NCBI GenBank assembly: GCA_015680685.1
Contig: MNCI01008280.1
Coordinates: 29,974-93,973, forward strand
Origin: Gnetum montanum
Taxonomy: Eukaryota; Streptophyta; Gnetopsida; Gnetales; Gnetaceae
Length of the DNA stretch: 64,000 nt
Direction: 5' to 3'
Each line of letters starts with the position of its first letter. The first letter of the stretch is position 1. Below are positions 35,155-47,280 of the stretch, one piece after another. Position numbers and translations under genes: made by a program. The notes below the pieces were generated by a model. It did not search any database. It saw only the letters and a list, made by a program, of their open reading frames with translations, and had not been told where the DNA came from.

Positions 35155-35600
35155 GGTGACATGTGAACGGATCATCATTACAAGACAAGACAAAACTAGT
35201 GTTCATGACAACAATAGTGAACACTTTATACATTTGACATCAGGTCTTATTTGGCAGTTGAGAGAGAAGAGAGAAAAGAGAATAAGTATGTTGATGCCAA
35301 CGCCAAGATTGCACCTTTCGTTGTCTACGCATAAGAGCATCATTGATCTTGCTCCTTACATAGCTGCTTTCAGCACTTCTCCATTCCATGTGTTCCCTCC
35401 AAATCCAATCCGTTGTTGTATGATCACCATCTGCACACACAACATAGTCTTTATATTAGCAAGGATAAATGAATTATAATGCAATTGATACCTTGCTTCG
35501 GTGAAAGGTCCATTGGCTGAGTTGTGGTATGGCTGATACAGATATGGAGATATCATAGTGGTGACTACCGCAGGTGTAGGGGTTAGGAGAAAATCAAAAA
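35155..35600 (-). other. Possible captured host-gene fragment in element D
   Basis: Absent from the equivalent part of C. On the minus strand it has an open segment MISPYLYQPYHNSANGPFTE, then a GT-AG block of about 90 bp (donor GCAAG|GTATC near 35500, acceptor TGTGTGTGCAG| near 35413) that looks like a plant intron. A second open segment with GDHTTTDWIWREHMEWRSAE follows. I could not find a reading phase that joins both open segments without a stop, so exon structure is uncertain. No protein family is recognised. Confidence 0.35.
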
Positions 35601-37000
35601 AATTTGGGTTTGAACCCCCATGACTAAGAGTGAACCTTTGGTAGCGATAGAATGGAGAAAGAAAAAGAACAAGAAGGATGGAGAAAAAGAGACAACGATA
35701 CCTTTGATGAAATGGATGTCAAGATGGAAATGAACAAAATAAAGTGGATTGCAAAAATGTTAAGGAAAAGAATTTAACTAGTGCACCAAATAGGAATGTC
35801 AGTGGATCCTCCCCAAAGCAAGCTCATGCCCTTAATGCCCTGAAAAACCCACATTCAAAGAGTCTATAGGCTCTAGGAATGTCATTTGGAAATAAGAGTT
35901 AAAGTCTTAACCACAAGAATTTACCAAAAAGAAAACAATGCGTCAACCAAAATATGCACTAATGATACAACCAACAATGAGGTGAACAATGGAGAGAAGG
36001 ATGGAGAGAAGATAATAGAATGGAATCCAAAGAACAAGGTGGTGTAAAACCCCTTGTGTAGTTAATGATTAATGTGACTTAGTAGATCCCATTCCAAGTT
36101 CAGCCTCAAACAAACCATATCCAGTGACTTCGCATTAATGCAATTGGCCAATCCATCCCCTTGAAGTAACAAGAATGACTTTCCAAAGAGCCACCACCAT
36201 TCCGATGAAATGAAGGAGGAGAGATTGGGAAGCGAGAAGGGCCTTAGTTACAGGGAACATTTTTGTTTTAGTTCCATAACCAATGCTTGTAGCCCAAATT
36301 ATTATTTCGTCTAAGGGATGTGCTTTGAATTCTCACTTTCTCTTTTTTTTATGTTTATGCGTGAGAACCACACCATGCAAAGACCTTGTTATTTTTATTA
36401 ACTCAGCTTCCTGATAATTGGGTAACGTCAAAATAGTAAGAAAACTCAGGAAGAACACATCCAAGTATCCAAGAGAATGGCCAACACAAATGCATCAAGT
36501 TCTCTTGAATTCACACCCTTTTCAATCCTTGAGTCCTTCCTTAGTTTGAGAAATGTCGGGTTACCGATTCGTTTATAGTTCTTATTTAGAAAGGGATGGT
36601 ACATTTCCAAGCCAAGAGAGACCATAGAAATTTGTCGATGTATGGATGAAGTGGACTCAGTGCCTGCTATATCAAAAGAACCATACCTTAGTGTCAACAT
36701 CATAACTTAAAGGTAAAAACAAAACATTAGCAATCAATAGGAAAATAGTTCATACCATCATGAAGAACACTTATTAAATGAAAAAATTAAAAGGTGGATA
36801 ACACACACACACACACACAAGAAATGAAAAAGTATAAATGATATTGTAAAACAAAAACAAAAAAATTTAAAGAAATTTGTAAAACAAAAATGTGCAAAAC
36901 AAAAACGTGGAAAACAAAAACGTTTAAAACAAAAACTTAAAAGAACCGAGGGCCCCAAATGATTAGCATAGGTGGCCATCTCCCCCATGACTGAATGGAA
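35601..37000 (-). other. Non-coding 3' region of element D
   Basis: Aligns in patches with C (9200-11700) and with A. Contains PPT-like sites at about 35606-35626 and 36975-36995, the shared CTTTGGGGAGGATCC patch (about 35808-35822) and an (AC)n microsatellite at 36800-36819. Blocks of AAAACAAAAA occur near 36845-36945. No gene supported. Confidence 0.5.
36800..36819. repeat. (AC)n microsatellite
   Basis: About ten uninterrupted AC dinucleotides. Confidence 0.95.
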
Positions 37001-37214
37001 AGGGAGAGATCCAAAATAATGAACATCTATTTGAATTTCTTAGAAGTTTCCAACTTCTTCCGATTCATGTTTTCAGGTTAAGGGGTGGAAGTCGGTGATG
37101 CTCATACTCCAATGTATCTATGCCTTCATTATGTGCATGAGTTATTCCCCCAGTTCATTCCATGCATGTTGGTTGGTTTCTCTTTCGATTAGCTGTCAAC
37201 CACAGGGTGTCCAC

Positions 37215-40200
37215 TTATTGTGTGGTTGATACATACAGGCATCTTTGTCTCAGATATTCTAGGGCACACCCATTGCATGTAGGAGATGCTGAGCATTCAT
37301 CCATGTCATCACCCGATGAGTTATTGTATGTGATGCATGGAACTTTCTTCTTATCAATCTTTCCATAAATGTTTACCTTAGATATTTCCAAGGAAAGATC
37401 GTGAATTCCTAGGCATGTGTCTATTGTACTTATCCATGCCCTTCCCATTATAATTGGGAATTCCCATTTGTTGTTGTTGACTTCTATCACCAATCCCAGG
37501 GGAGGAGATCGTTATCCACAAGGGAAATAGACATAGTGGTAACGATGTCCTCCACCAATTCCAAGGGAATGGTGATGGACTGGTCAGCCAGCTCTAGTTG
37601 AATATTACTCTTCTTAAGTGGAGGCAGGTTCTAGGCTTTATACATTTCTTATGAGATTAAGTTGAATTCGGAACCTGAGTCAAGAAGAGCTTTATGAGGT
37701 TCGTTCCTGGTGACTTGGAGATAGATTAAGGGACTTCCATGGTTAGAGAGTTTCTTGGGAAGGTGGCCTACCTTGATCCAGTCGATAACGGTATGTGTTA
37801 ACATAACCGTATGCATTAAGCTCTATTGTTGGTTTGAAGGGAGGTCTGAAGCCTTATGTGTTGGAGAAGTGTACACAAACTCAACCTCTTGTGGTTGTAA
37901 GAGCCTGTCTAGGCTTTTGGTTCTAAAGAAAGGTCTTCTCTTCTTGCGGTTGTCAGAACTAGCAGCGGGTAGCTCTCGTAGCATTACATTGCTAAAGTTG
38001 AGTGGGGAGTTCCCCTTGTATTGTTGGAGTGGGTGGTATTGGAACTAACAGTGTGAGAGAGGTGGATGGATTTGGAGGATGGTATGGATGTGGAGCGTCT
38101 CCTGGAGGAGAAGGAGTCCTTCTAAAATACTCCCAAACTTTGTAGTGACGTTGTGGAGTTACAAGACCCATAGAGTCACTTGGAGAAACTGGCTACTACA
38201 CATAATAGCCATAAGGATCAGGTTGTCGGTAAGGGTATTGTTTCCTAGGCAGTGGCATCCCCCATGACTGTGGGTGTCGCCACTGCTGGTGTTGCTCGAT
38301 AGGTTGTGGTAGTGTTCCACTTGGATAATATGTTAATGGTTGATGGAACTACCTTAGGTTACATTGGGAATAAGGTAACCAATAGGGTGCTTGTTGTCTG
38401 TTAAGTCTTGGGTTGAGTGCATACATTCTAGACTCTTGTAGATGTGAGATTATGAGGCAACATCCCTTAGGATGGTCATATTGGTAGATCTCACATCCAC
38501 TGTCATTGTCTATATCCAAATCTATAATCTCATTGGCGATATTCATTTTTCCCTTACCCTTGTCATGTGCATGGCCTGAATCTCTCTGCTTTTTCTTGTC
38601 CTTATCACTAGTTCATTCCTCCTTAGATTCCTCTACAATCTTTAGGACAGTTTTAATTTTACTGTCTAAGGAGCTCCATATTTCATCTACCTTAGCCAAT
38701 ACCTCCATTGTTAACTTTTGAAGTGACAAGGTTTTTCTATTTACCAACTCTTCGAGTGGTGACTCATCCTCATCATTGCAGAATCTCACTCCCCTCTTAT
38801 GGAGGGAAGGATCATGGTTATATTCTTCCACACTTTCTCTTTTCCGTAGCTCCCCTTCTTCTTTAGCTACTTGCTCCAAAAATCAATGAATTTCATGGGA
38901 TCTAAGTTCAGATAATCTCCCTTGGGCATAAGTCCCAAGGGTTCTCCTAGATTCGTACCTTAGCGCATCTACGAGATGGCAGAGTTGATCCTATTGTATG
39001 TAACCATGGCCTGGGCAATGATGTAGCAATGCATAATATCGGCCCATGGAAACATCCAAGGGTTCATGATTACTCTGCTTCCATCCTTGGATCTACTTAT
39101 GCAAGTTAGACACTCTGGATTATGTTTGGTATTTATCATTGAAGAGTTATAACATCGTACTCCACCTCCTAATGGTTTCAGGTTCTAAGGACTGGTACCA
39201 ACTCTCTACTTCCTTTATGAGTGTCCTAGGAAACAACTTTAATTTCTGCCACTTTTTTTCTATGTTCTACATGGCATAGGCATCATGGAATTCTTGTAAA
39301 TGATTTTTCAGATCAGCATTGTATCCCCCTTTGAAGCATGGGATATTGTTCATATCTAGTCTCTTGATCCAACTATCTTTTTGATGCCTTGTAGGTATTC
39401 TCACAGCCTCCATAATATTTAGCATACTTTAGGTGGTAAGTAGGGGTTCATCATGATCATCTCTCTCATGACCTCTATGATGTCTACATGGTTTCCTACT
39501 TTCCCTTCTATGCCTTGACTCTCTAGACTACCCTCGTCCTCTCTCTCGACTCTCTCGTCAAGGTCTTTCATTTTGCTTATCCTTATCCTTACCGTTATGC
39601 TCTCTATGATTGCTCCCTAATGTGGAAGGAGAGGGTGAATGATGTGATGAAGGGGAATAAGAAGGAGAGCCATCATCATGATGATGTCTCTTGCATTTTC
39701 TTCGATGGCTACAGTCCCAATCGTGATGACGATCAGAATGCCCATCCTTGTCATGTGTTTTTATTCCCTTAGTGAACAGTTGACATTCACAGGGATCAGA
39801 ACTAGGGTTGTGTATCATGGAGCATAGGTTCTGATACCCCACCTCCTCACTATCATTAGGAGGGGGAACATAATTTGATGGAGAACCCGTTATAAGTGGT
39901 TCAACATCTCCAATTTTGCTTAGGACGTGCGGGACCCCTTTGCCCTTCAACAATGTATGGTGGCTCTCCTAGCTCGAGTCCCTTAAACGTTGTGTAGCTG
40001 TGGGATGGTAATCTCTTATGTCAAAATCACCTATAACATATTCAGCATAGAGCTATGTCATGCCTATCTATGCAAGAGCACGAAGAAGCATGTTAGGGAC
40101 TGCCCGATCTAGAGGTAACACTATGTTACCTTGCAAATCTCTGCAACGCAATTGTTCATCCTGATGGAGAATAAAAGTAAAATTAGGTAGATACTCATCA

Positions 40201-40328
40201 TGATGAGTATATACTACTTGATACTATTGAGGAATTGGTAGATTTTGGTTATGTGTTTTAGACTATCGATTGTTTCTTGTATGATCCCTAGGTGGTGAAG
40301 TTCTCTTATGAGAAGAAGAAGAAGACAT
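37215..40328 (-). pseudogene. gag and truncated protease region of element D
   Basis: The likely start is the ATG at 40326-40328, opening with a Ser run then HKRTSPPRD. The order matches the relatives: Pro/Asp-rich head and His/Ser-rich low-complexity section (39558-39953); capsid core with NNIPCFKGGYNADLKNHLQ (about 39320); HCPGHGY, then GTYAQGRLSEL (about 38940-39050); VAKEEGELRKRES (38613-38879); YDHPKGCCLIISHL (38349-38546); Tyr/Pro-rich section with WRHPQSWGMPLP; then a protease-like remnant with WEFPIIMGRAW and CLGIHDLSLEI (37215-37493). The catalytic D-S/T-G stretch is not clear. Few stops, so this is the best gag model for the family here. Confidence 0.75.
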
Positions 40329-40383
40329 TGTGTCTTATTCGGTGTGGATAATTTCCTATGTTCTACTTAGCGCACAAAGACTT

Positions 40384-40404
40384 AGTCCCAGGCAATGGCG
40401 CCAA
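40384..40404 (-). promoter_or_regulatory. Primer binding site of element D
   Basis: The minus strand reads TTGGCGCCATTGCCTGGGAC directly beside the 5' LTR. It is the best preserved of the family's binding sites and is close to the tRNA-Asp-type PBS known for Athila-group elements. Confidence 0.8.
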
Positions 40405-41220
40405 TGATGAGTGGCGAGGTACCCCTATACTCAACCATATGAATACGAGCGTTACATGCATGATCTAGTCAAACTCCATAGACTAAGTGCCTACACGCCT
40501 TATGGAACACTTAAGGTTAATCATTCGTTGTCTTCCCAGACTTATATTTGTCACGGTTGTATGGTTAAGTAAGTCTGAGGTATATGATTTTTATGTTTTA
40601 TCTCCTATGCTGATGAGGTGAAGCGTGAAGAGACTAATTAACTAACTTTAACTAACTAACTACGCCTTAATTAACCTAGCATCAATATCCATTCCCACTT
40701 ACCGTTCACACCTTGAACCAATGCAACCTTGGTTACCAAATGCTAGTCATTGTTGGGGTCACCAAGTGTAATGCACATGCTCGAAGCAATCGTACTGAAT
40801 GCACTTAACTAGGAGAGAAGGGTTGAGAGATACTTAATGAACTAATAAAGCATTTAAATGATAAACAATAAATAATAGTAAATAAAGTCCTATTTAGCCT
40901 ATTCCATGCATTGCAAGGTTTATCCAAGAAGTTCATCTTTATTTCCGTACACAAACTTGTGTTCAGGTACAAAATTTGCTCGAATAAAGATCTATTCACT
41001 TTGGAACTCCTACTACAGGCACATGGAAATTATTCTATCTCTAGAGAGGTAAAACTATTAGATTTTCACTATGGTCTAGGCCTAGAATGAGAAACAAGGG
41101 AGAGCTGCCTCTTATTTATAGATTTGATGACGCACTGCAATATCGCGTATGCGATATCGTGGGGGATGCGATATCATGGTGGACACAATATCGTGGGCCA
41201 TGTGATATCGCGTCCCATCA
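40405..41220 (-). repeat. 5' LTR of element D
   Basis: 816 bp, pairing with 34232-35058. On the minus strand, GATATC sites with intervening CG-rich steps (about 41140-41210), TATA CTATAAATAAG near 41115, and end CACTCATCA. Confidence 0.9.
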
Positions 41221-41225
41221 ATTAG

Positions 41226-41703
41226 AATAATATTTACTATTTTTATTGAAATTTTATTGTTAAGGGGTATGGATACAACTAATTTCGAGAACTAATCATA
41301 ATTATCTGGTAATCTAGTAGTGTTATCACTTGGTTCCCTTAGTAGTGGTACACTTGGTAATCCCAATGATGATTATATGAGTCCAAGAGATGTATGGTAA
41401 GTTATGATTGGATATCTATCGTTATAGGCTAGAATAGATTATTTATTTTTTTCCCTAGAATTAGTTTCAAACTTTATCATTGTAGCTAGGAGATATGGCC
41501 CACCAACATCAATATATCATACACCTCATTAAGAGCTAAACCATATGTAGAGATTATACTAGCTCCACGTGGGAAGACAATGGTCATGAGCTTAAACCAA
41601 TTACTAGCATAATCACATTGCCTTGCCCATAGATTATGATCAGGCTATGTGTGAACACTTGTATTTTCTATGCTTGGATGTTGGATTACTCCATTCCTCA
41701 TCA
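41226..41703 (+). repeat. 5' LTR of element E, right part
   Basis: Continues from 34231 after element D and its second target copy (41221-41225). It aligns with 59070-59556 and ends CCTCATCA. Confidence 0.88.
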
Positions 41704-41704
41704 T

Positions 41705-41722
41705 TGGCATAGTTGTTGGGGA
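41705..41722 (+). promoter_or_regulatory. Primer binding site of element E
   Basis: TGGCATAGTTGTTGGGGA follows the LTR, a C-to-T-decayed form of the TGGCGCC.TTGCC.GGGA site. Confidence 0.75.
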
Positions 41723-42015
41723 CCAATCAATGTATGTTTAGTAATTGATTTTACAAAGTTTCTTATACTTGAAACATAAATTCAAACATCATAACTCTAA
41801 GAAAAGCACACTTTAAAAAAACATCTTAAAATAAAATATGGTTTCAAATAAGAATATTACATCGCCTACTAAGGAACTAAAAATAAGTAGTGATAGAATC
41901 AAAGAAGAAGAAGAATAGAGTATGCCAATGCAGACAAGGAACTAATATGCTCATAATGATCCTTAATATTCTAATTTCACATTCATATTTCATAAGGATA
42001 GGCAACTCAGTTGGA

Positions 42016-44440
42016 AAGATCTACAAGGAAATTTTGTTCTACCACCAAGATGTTTAACACCCATTATGCTTCAAACTACTCTCAAGGGGATGAAACTAAG
42101 TCAAGTACTTAGAGAGTATCATGAAACCAAATACATGAATTGACCATTTGAACCTACTAATGAGTAGTTAAGGAAAGAGCATGCCATGGAAATAAGACAT
42201 GAACAAGACAAAGGAAGGATAGTCAACTCTACTATTGTCTTGGAGGAACTTGATGGAGATGCATTCATTACTGAACAACTCCATCAAAATCATGAGTTCT
42301 AGTGACAAACACCTATCATTCGATTGGAGGAACTTGTTAAGAATAAATCACACTCCAAATTAGCAAAGATACTTAGGTAGAAGGAAAAAGACTCAAGGCA
42401 CAAGTAGGACTTAAGGCCAAGAGCTCTTGCTAGATTTCACAGAGATGAACATCAGATTCATCATAGGAGGAAAAGTTAGCATTATTCTTATATTGCCTCA
42501 TCTGCATCCTCATGATCATCAAAAGACTCTAATAGAAGTAGGAAAAGGTAAAAGGACCATGATAGGGAAGAAAGGAGAACTCATGACTACCATGACCATC
42601 ATGATCATTACTTAGGACATTTTGATTTAGAAGATGAAGAGTATGAGTAGCGCAGACATAGGGATTGTAGAAATCATGACAGTGATGAGCATAGAAGTCG
42701 GAACTACTACAACCTAGCTTATGAACCTAATCAAGATAGTAAACCCTTGATGAATAGTCAAAGTATGATTAACATATAAGAAGTTGTGTAGATACAAACC
42801 AAGCATGTGATGGATAACCGTATTAAATGACTTGATATGAATAATATGCCAAGATTTGAAGGTGGCTATAATGTTGAACCACAACACCACATTCAAGCTT
42901 TGCACAATGCCTACATCATACAAAATATTAATAATAATTGGAAATAGTTAAAGCTATTTCCAAGAACACTTGTGAAGGAGGCAAAGAACTAGCACAAATC
43001 ACTATAACCTAAATTAATTAGACACTGGAGTACCATGCTAGAGCTCTCCAATCATAAATATCAAACTTATTCATGAGTGTTTAACTTAAGAAAATAGATT
43101 TAGGAATGGAAGTAAGGGAATCATGAAACCCTTGATGTAGTAATGGGAAAATACTATTCACTATTACATAAATGCCCAAACCATGGATTCTTACCAAGGG
43201 AATATTTCAGGCACATTATAGATGGGTTGAAGAGTAAACCTAGAGGGACTCTTAGGGTTTTCACCTAAGGAAAATTATAAAAAATAACTACCCATTGCAT
43301 TCAAAGACTAATTGACCAAGTGGTAAAGGAAGAAAGTGAGTTATGAAAAAGGGAATCAATTAGGGACTATAACAAAGATCCATCAATTCAATAGAGAGAT
43401 GCACACATTTGTAATACACAAGAAGAGGAAACCTTGAATTAGGCAATCCAAAAAAAGACTTTACCAATTTAAAAATTTGTAAATGACATTCCAACAAAGG
43501 CAAAGAAGATGTGGGATTCCATTGATGAGAAATTTGCGATCACATTAAAGATTATGGAGGAAAGCATAGAGCAAGGCTTTGGAAAAAGTAAAGATAAGGA
43601 CAAGAAGAAAGAGTTTGTATGGAAAGGCAAAGTAGCTTCAGTGGTTGAGTGTTTGGACACTAGCTCTATCAATGAGAAAGGCTATATCATGTGTCAGTGT
43701 GAACACTCCAAGGGATGTTGTCCAATCATGGCACATCTATAGGAGATAGGGGCATATGCACTAAACCCCAGGTTTTCTAGAAAACAAATTCCCAAAAGGT
43801 TACCTTATCCTTAAGGTAACTACTGATAGAACTTTCAACCAATGTGTTATCCTAGTGGAGCTTTACCATAGCCACAGGAGCATTAGTATCAATAGTGGAA
43901 ATAGGCTCAATCATGTTCTATGCCACCACCTCACCAACAATATCAATATAGATAGCTAGATCCATATAGATATTTCATTCAACATCCAGTCTCACCCAAT
44001 AATGCAGTTGTTCAGAATCCATAGTACTACCCAATGGAGTACCACAAATCAATGCCACCAAGGATAGATCCAAATCCATATGTGCATCCATCAATAACTG
44101 GTCCTTCTAATCAACACCTACAACATCTACCACCTATGCCACCTCTTGTGATGCATGGGGATTGCCATCACAACCATAGTAAAAGAATGCTACCAAGGTT
44201 GTCAATATGCATGAGGAGATGATTACATATAAATCTCAATCTAGGAAATGATTGTTCTTAATAACAAGTCTAGAAACGATTCAACGGATGGGGAACACAT
44301 CTACTTCCACCTCATCCACATCTAATCCTTCTCAACATAGCAAGTTTCTAACTTCCTCAAATTCAAATGTCATAATTGTCATGCTTACTTAGATAATAAC
44401 TCACTAGATAAAGGTAGGGGCTCTTCCACAAAAGAAAACT
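42016..44440 (+). pseudogene. gag of element E
   Basis: Plus-strand gag with the family order: charged His/Arg-rich head with HHDHHDH-like content (about 42500-42660); NNMPRFEGGYNVEPQHHIQ (about 42840-42900); KCPNHGFLPREYF (about 43170-43215); VVKEESEL and KRESIRDYNKDPSI (43310-43390); WDSIDEKFAITLKIMEESIE and CEHSKGCCPIMAHL (43509-43742); then a Tyr/Pro/Gln-rich tail. Numerous stops. The start codon cannot be placed; the 5' boundary is approximate. Confidence 0.65.
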
Positions 44441-44459
44441 AATCTAGTAAGTCCCTTAG

Positions 44460-46158
44460 TTTATCTTCAGATAGTAGGATAAAAACCATTCGAAGCTCTA
44501 CTTGATTCTAGGTTAGGAGTGAACCTGATCTCTCAAGACATGTATCAGGCCTAGAATCTATTCCCACTAAAGAAAGTAACATTCGGTTGAATCTTATGAG
44601 CTAGTGAATCATAGTTCCACTTGGATAGGTGGATGATGTGATTACCACCATCAGTGGCTAGTCCTACCTTGTTGATTTTCTAGTCATTCACATGGGGAGG
44701 AAGAAAAGGGAATTCCAAATTATCATGGAAAATTCTTGGCTTAGAATTGTTAATGCTAAGTTTGGGATTCATGATTTATCCTTGGAAATTTATAATGAAG
44801 ATGAAGCTAGAATCATACAAAGATGAAGAGTCTAATGTATTGCATACAATGATAATGGGTGCAATTTCATGTAGAGAATTTGGGCTATCAAACAAGAGGA
44901 TATCAAGGCATGCTATAGATGTGTAGAAATAATATGTGTAAAAAATTTTCTATATGCAGCTACCACATAACAAGAAGACATCGAATGACTAATCACAAGT
45001 GAAGAAACTTTATCTAACAAGTACATAGAACCCAAAAAATAAATTGTTAGTGCCTATGTTGTAGAAACTAATAAGTTAGAACAATTAAGGAAAGGGCACT
45101 CCTACCCAGAAATCAACCAAGAAGAAGAAACATACTAGGGACACATGGAGATCCCAAAAATAATGGAACCAAAGTTTCTAGAATTGAAAGCCCTACTGGA
45201 AATATTAGAATTTGCATTTCTAAACAACAAGAAGCCAATAATTATGAATGTCAACCTAGAAGAAGAATAGAAAAGGAAGCTACTGGAAGAGATTAATGGA
45301 TGCTCACAACATTTGCATGGTCTTACGATGGGATCATAGGAATTAATCCATGAATTTGTCAACATTGGATCTATATTAATCCAATAGTTAAACCACGATG
45401 CCAACCTTAGCAAAGGATTAATCCTAAATTGAAGGAGGTACTCAATAAAGAATTGGAGAAATTGCTAAACGTAGAATTCATCTATCCTATTGCAAATAGT
45501 GAATGGATCAGTCCTTTAGTGATTGTTCCAAAGAAGGGGGACAAATGGTGAGTCTACATTCACTTTTGGATGTTGAACTTTGCCACATTCAAGGATCACT
45601 TCCCTTTGCTATTTGTTGATTAGATCTTGAACACTATTGCAGGACATGAATATTATAGTTTTTTGGATGGATATAGTGGATATAATCAGATTTTCATTGC
45701 ACCTAAAGGCTAGGAGAAAACAATATTCACTATTCCATGGGAAAGATTTGCCTACAAATAGATGTCCTTTGGTATTTGCAATGCACCAGCCAGCTTCCAA
45801 AGATAGGTATTAAGCATCTTCTAAAACTAGATAGGCAATGGTGTTAAAGTATTTATGGATTATTTTTCAACGTATGAGCTAGATTTCAAACAAGAATTGG
45901 ACCAATTGGAGCAGGTACTCAAGAGAGGCATTGGAACTAATTTGAAGCTTAATTGGCAGAAGAGAAATCTCATAGTCTAGGAAGGCATAGTGCTAGCACA
46001 TAAACTCTTCTAGAACGGTATTGAGGTAGATCTTGAAAAGATCAAAGTAATCTTGAATACTACTCAATGACCATAGACAGTGAAAGATGTGAAATCATTC
46101 TTAGGCCACCTGGGATACTATAGGAGATTCATTGAAAACTTTTTAAACATAGCCAAAC
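44460..46158 (+). pseudogene. Protease and reverse transcriptase of element E (5' part of pol)
   Basis: The protease-like stretch at about 44480-44560 reads PFEALLDSRLGVNLISQDMY, with the D-S/T-G core altered to DSRLG; HDLSLEI-type residues follow near 44770. RT at about 45420-46140 has EFIYPIANSEWISPLVIVP, YYSFLDGYSGYNQIFIAP, FGICNAPASFQR and MDYFSTY (second Asp of the catalytic pair replaced), then DVKSFLGHLGYYRRFIENF. It is cut by element F at AKP, between RT and RNase H. Confidence 0.78.
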
Positions 46159-47233
46159 TATGGACCTTTTTCTTTTGGTGTGTCAAAACATTAAGAAAAA
46201 TGGAAAATAAGTTTTTTTGTATGTGTTCAAAGTTATGCTTATAGGACAAGAACTTGAATTGAGCAAAAGCTATGGATAAGAAATAATGCATATAAAAGAC
46301 AAAGGAAGATGAAGAAGGAAATCTCTAGGAAGTAGGAGATTTCTGGGTAGATTTGGAAGAAAATTTAGAAAAACATCTTTAGAAATAGCAAGATGTCTTC
46401 CCCCAACCAAATATATATTTCATGAGAGAAAGATGTCTTTATAGATTGTAGACCAATCTAGAAAGACATCTTCTAAAAGACAAAGACATCTTCTAGAGCA
46501 GAGACTTTAGAAATATGTCTTTTAGGAAATAAATACATCTTCCTAGATTTCAAGGCAAATTGAGAGAGACATCTTAGGAACAAGAAAGACATCTCCCATG
46601 ACCATTAGGTAGCCATTGCATAATTTTCAAGAAGGATTTAGCAACACAATATCTATAAGAAGACTTTATGTGCATTGGAAAATGTGCAAGCATTGTTGTA
46701 TTCATTGTACAATCATTTGTTATCATTGAATTCTTTGTTTCTCTTCACTATCTAATCATTTTGTCTTTGTAAAGTGTGTTGTACATAACTATTTAAGGAT
46801 CAAAAAATTGAGTTGCAATCATTCCTTGTATTTCATGTTCTTGTTTTCCTATGGGGTTGATGTGCTTGAGCTTGTCAAGATCCTCTAGGATCCAGTTGTT
46901 CGTGTTGTGTTATAACACTATGGTGTAGAGCTAAAGATTGTAAAAGTTGTGGAAGCCTTAAAACCACATTTCCAAGATTGATGGGACGTTGTAGGGTTGA
47001 GTGATTAGTGCTATAGTACAATACTCTGGAGTGGGCCTTGAAGACTATATAGGGTGTGGACCCTTCAACCACATTTTGGGAGCAACAAAGTCCAAAGGTA
47101 TGCTTGTGATGTATCCTTTGAGGGTGGAGTAGCCAAGTTGGGAAGCCACGTAAATTTGTGTGTGTGATTTTTTTATTTAAGTTTTTCTTTGGGAAAGCTA
47201 TTCATCTCCCCCATCTAAGTTCAAAGATCCACA
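46159..47233 (+). repeat. 5' LTR of element F, with AAGATGTCTT-type motif array
   Basis: Between about 46370 and 46600 there are about nine copies of (A)AGATGTCTT or its complement AAGACATCTT. The rest includes short internal repeats such as GGGTTGA.TG.GCTTGAGCTTGT and two GTTGTG.TATAACACT-like blocks. Confidence 0.88.
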
Positions 47234-47235
47234 AG

Positions 47236-47253
47236 TGGTATTGGAGCTTGGTA
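47236..47253 (+). promoter_or_regulatory. Primer binding site of element F
   Basis: TGGTATTGGAGCTTGGTA, two bases after the LTR. It resembles the initiator tRNA-Met type TGGTATCAGAGC. Confidence 0.75.
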
Positions 47254-47280
47254 CTCTTTGTTGCATCATCTACTTCAAGA

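Larger units (their letters stand above)
34232..41220 (-). mobile_element. Element D: pol-less Athila/Tat-like Ty3/gypsy element nested in the LTR of E
   Basis: LTRs at 34232-35058 and 40405-41220, minus strand, 7.0 kb. Target duplication CTTAG (left) and ATTAG (right). The uninterrupted homologous site in the other LTR of E reads ACTTAGAATAAT near 59065, which supports CTTAG as the original. Internal: PBS, gag and protease region (37215-40328), then a non-coding region and a possible captured fragment (35155-35600). No RT, RNase H, integrase or ORF3, so it is non-autonomous. Confidence 0.88.
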
